Source of the DNA: Actinomycetes bacterium
GTDB taxonomy: Bacteria; Actinomycetota; Acidimicrobiia; Acidimicrobiales; Palsa-688
NCBI GenBank assembly: GCA_021850325.1
Contig: JAJZMF010000022.1
Location: 1-61,073, forward strand
DNA length: 61,073 bases
Direction: 5' to 3'
The notes beneath the pieces are model-generated. The model ran no database searches. It had not been told where the DNA came from and saw nothing but the letters and a program-made list of their open reading frames with translations. The position numbers were made by a program, and so were the translations under genes. Below, one piece after another: positions 60,816 through 61,073 of the stretch (the first letter of the stretch is position 1; every line of letters begins with the position of its first letter).

Positions 60816-60856
60816 GTGGCACGACGGCCCCGCACGGGGCGGGGCCGTCGTGCCAC
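60816..60856 (-). terminator. 17-bp hairpin between binding-protein and permease genes
   Basis: A perfect 17-bp stem (GTGGCACGACGGCCCCG and its complement) with a 7-nt loop in a 120-bp intercistronic gap. In ABC operons such hairpins stabilise the upstream binding-protein mRNA and reduce read-through into the permeases. Confidence 0.65.
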
Positions 60857-60907
60857 GGGTGCTATTCGGTCAACTGCTGCAGTTGTCCTTGTACCCGCAG
60901 GTCAGGC

Positions 60908-61073
60908 TCACAGCCCGCTGGAGCTGAGGGCCGAGCTGACCTGGCTCGCCATGGCCTTGGCTGCCGCCGCCGGGCTGGTCGAGCCGGCCAGGGCGGAGTT
61001 CATGTTGGTGTAGATGGCCTGGGAGATCTTCGGGTAGTTGGGGTTCTGGGCCGGCCTGGGCACCAGCTTGGTG
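60908..61073 (-). CDS. Sugar ABC transporter substrate-binding protein, C-terminal fragment
   Basis: The minus-strand frame entering from the window end reads TKLVPRPAQNPNYPKIS, then QAIYTNMNSALAG and a C-terminal AAKAMASQVSSAL helix before TGA. This is the usual end of CUT1 extracellular binding proteins. It is the first gene of this operon within view; about 54 residues are present and the rest lies outside the window. Confidence 0.85.
   Translation of the reverse strand, partial: TKLVPRPAQNPNYPKISQAIYTNMNSALAGSTSPAAAAKAMASQVSSALSSSGL

Noticed and set aside
1-61073. CRISPR array, insertion sequence or prophage
   Set aside because: No spaced repeats, transposase, integrase or phage structural genes are visible; direct repeats found are short and promoter-linked.

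Overview
The window is high-GC DNA that looks like an actinobacterial chromosome, most likely class Acidimicrobiia or a close relative. I base this on the gene order tig-clpP-clpX-folC-ndk-mreBCD-mrdA-rodA-rng-rplU-rpmA-obg-proB, an MtrA/MtrB/LpqB-like operon, a mycothiol-type DinB-like protein, many GTG starts, and several -10 boxes lying only 7-9 nt from a GTG (leaderless mRNAs). The taxonomic call is inference. I see no insertion sequences, phage genes, CRISPR arrays or rRNA. One tRNA-Pro is present.

Layout. 0-1.6 kb: remnants of a G1-type peptidase and of an IPT-like domain, with tRNA-Pro(UGG) between them. 1.7-6.5 kb: a nucleoside-type ABC importer (two permeases, BMP binding protein, double ATPase). 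6.6-13.3 kb: an accessory locus in which a Tat-exported arylsulfotransferase (ASST)-family protein and a membrane protein diverge from a cytosolic sulfotransferase and a giant MFS-ASST fusion. 13.4-35.3 kb: the core cell-envelope, proteostasis and translation cluster. The rng-rplU part is interrupted by a DinB-like protein, a WYL regulator, a PEBP protein and citrate synthase. 35.3-39.7 kb: an anchored hypothetical, gnd, a DUF711 protein and an aldo/keto reductase. 39.9-44.5 kb: a LacI-controlled araB-araD-dehydrogenase operon. 44.5-50.0 kb: MarR with an MFS exporter, a NUDIX hydrolase, a DHA2 exporter and an orphan LacI. 50.1-55.4 kb: two STAS proteins divergent from an operon of response regulator, histidine kinase, GerMN lipoprotein and a third ASST-family protein. 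55.4-57.7 kb: phoU divergent from an MFS phosphate transporter across a PHO-box-like array. 57.7-61.1 kb: two poorly characterised proteins and a sugar ABC importer cut by the window end.

The most unusual content is a possible extracytoplasmic sulfuryl-transfer system. Three ASST-family beta-propeller proteins occur in one window, one fused to a drug/metabolite exporter and translationally coupled to a PAPS-type sulfotransferase, and another forming the fourth gene of an MtrAB-LpqB-like operon. The divergent promoter of the first locus carries six GTRAC-like half-sites in strict 11/10-bp phase. The promoter region of the two-component operon carries the same motif (GTAAC-N6-GTAAC), and 13 bp are identical between the two sites. 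This suggests that the regulator at 51 kb controls the ASST locus at 9 kb. Enzyme assignments follow family resemblance; the pathway and regulatory link are inference from sequence and layout.
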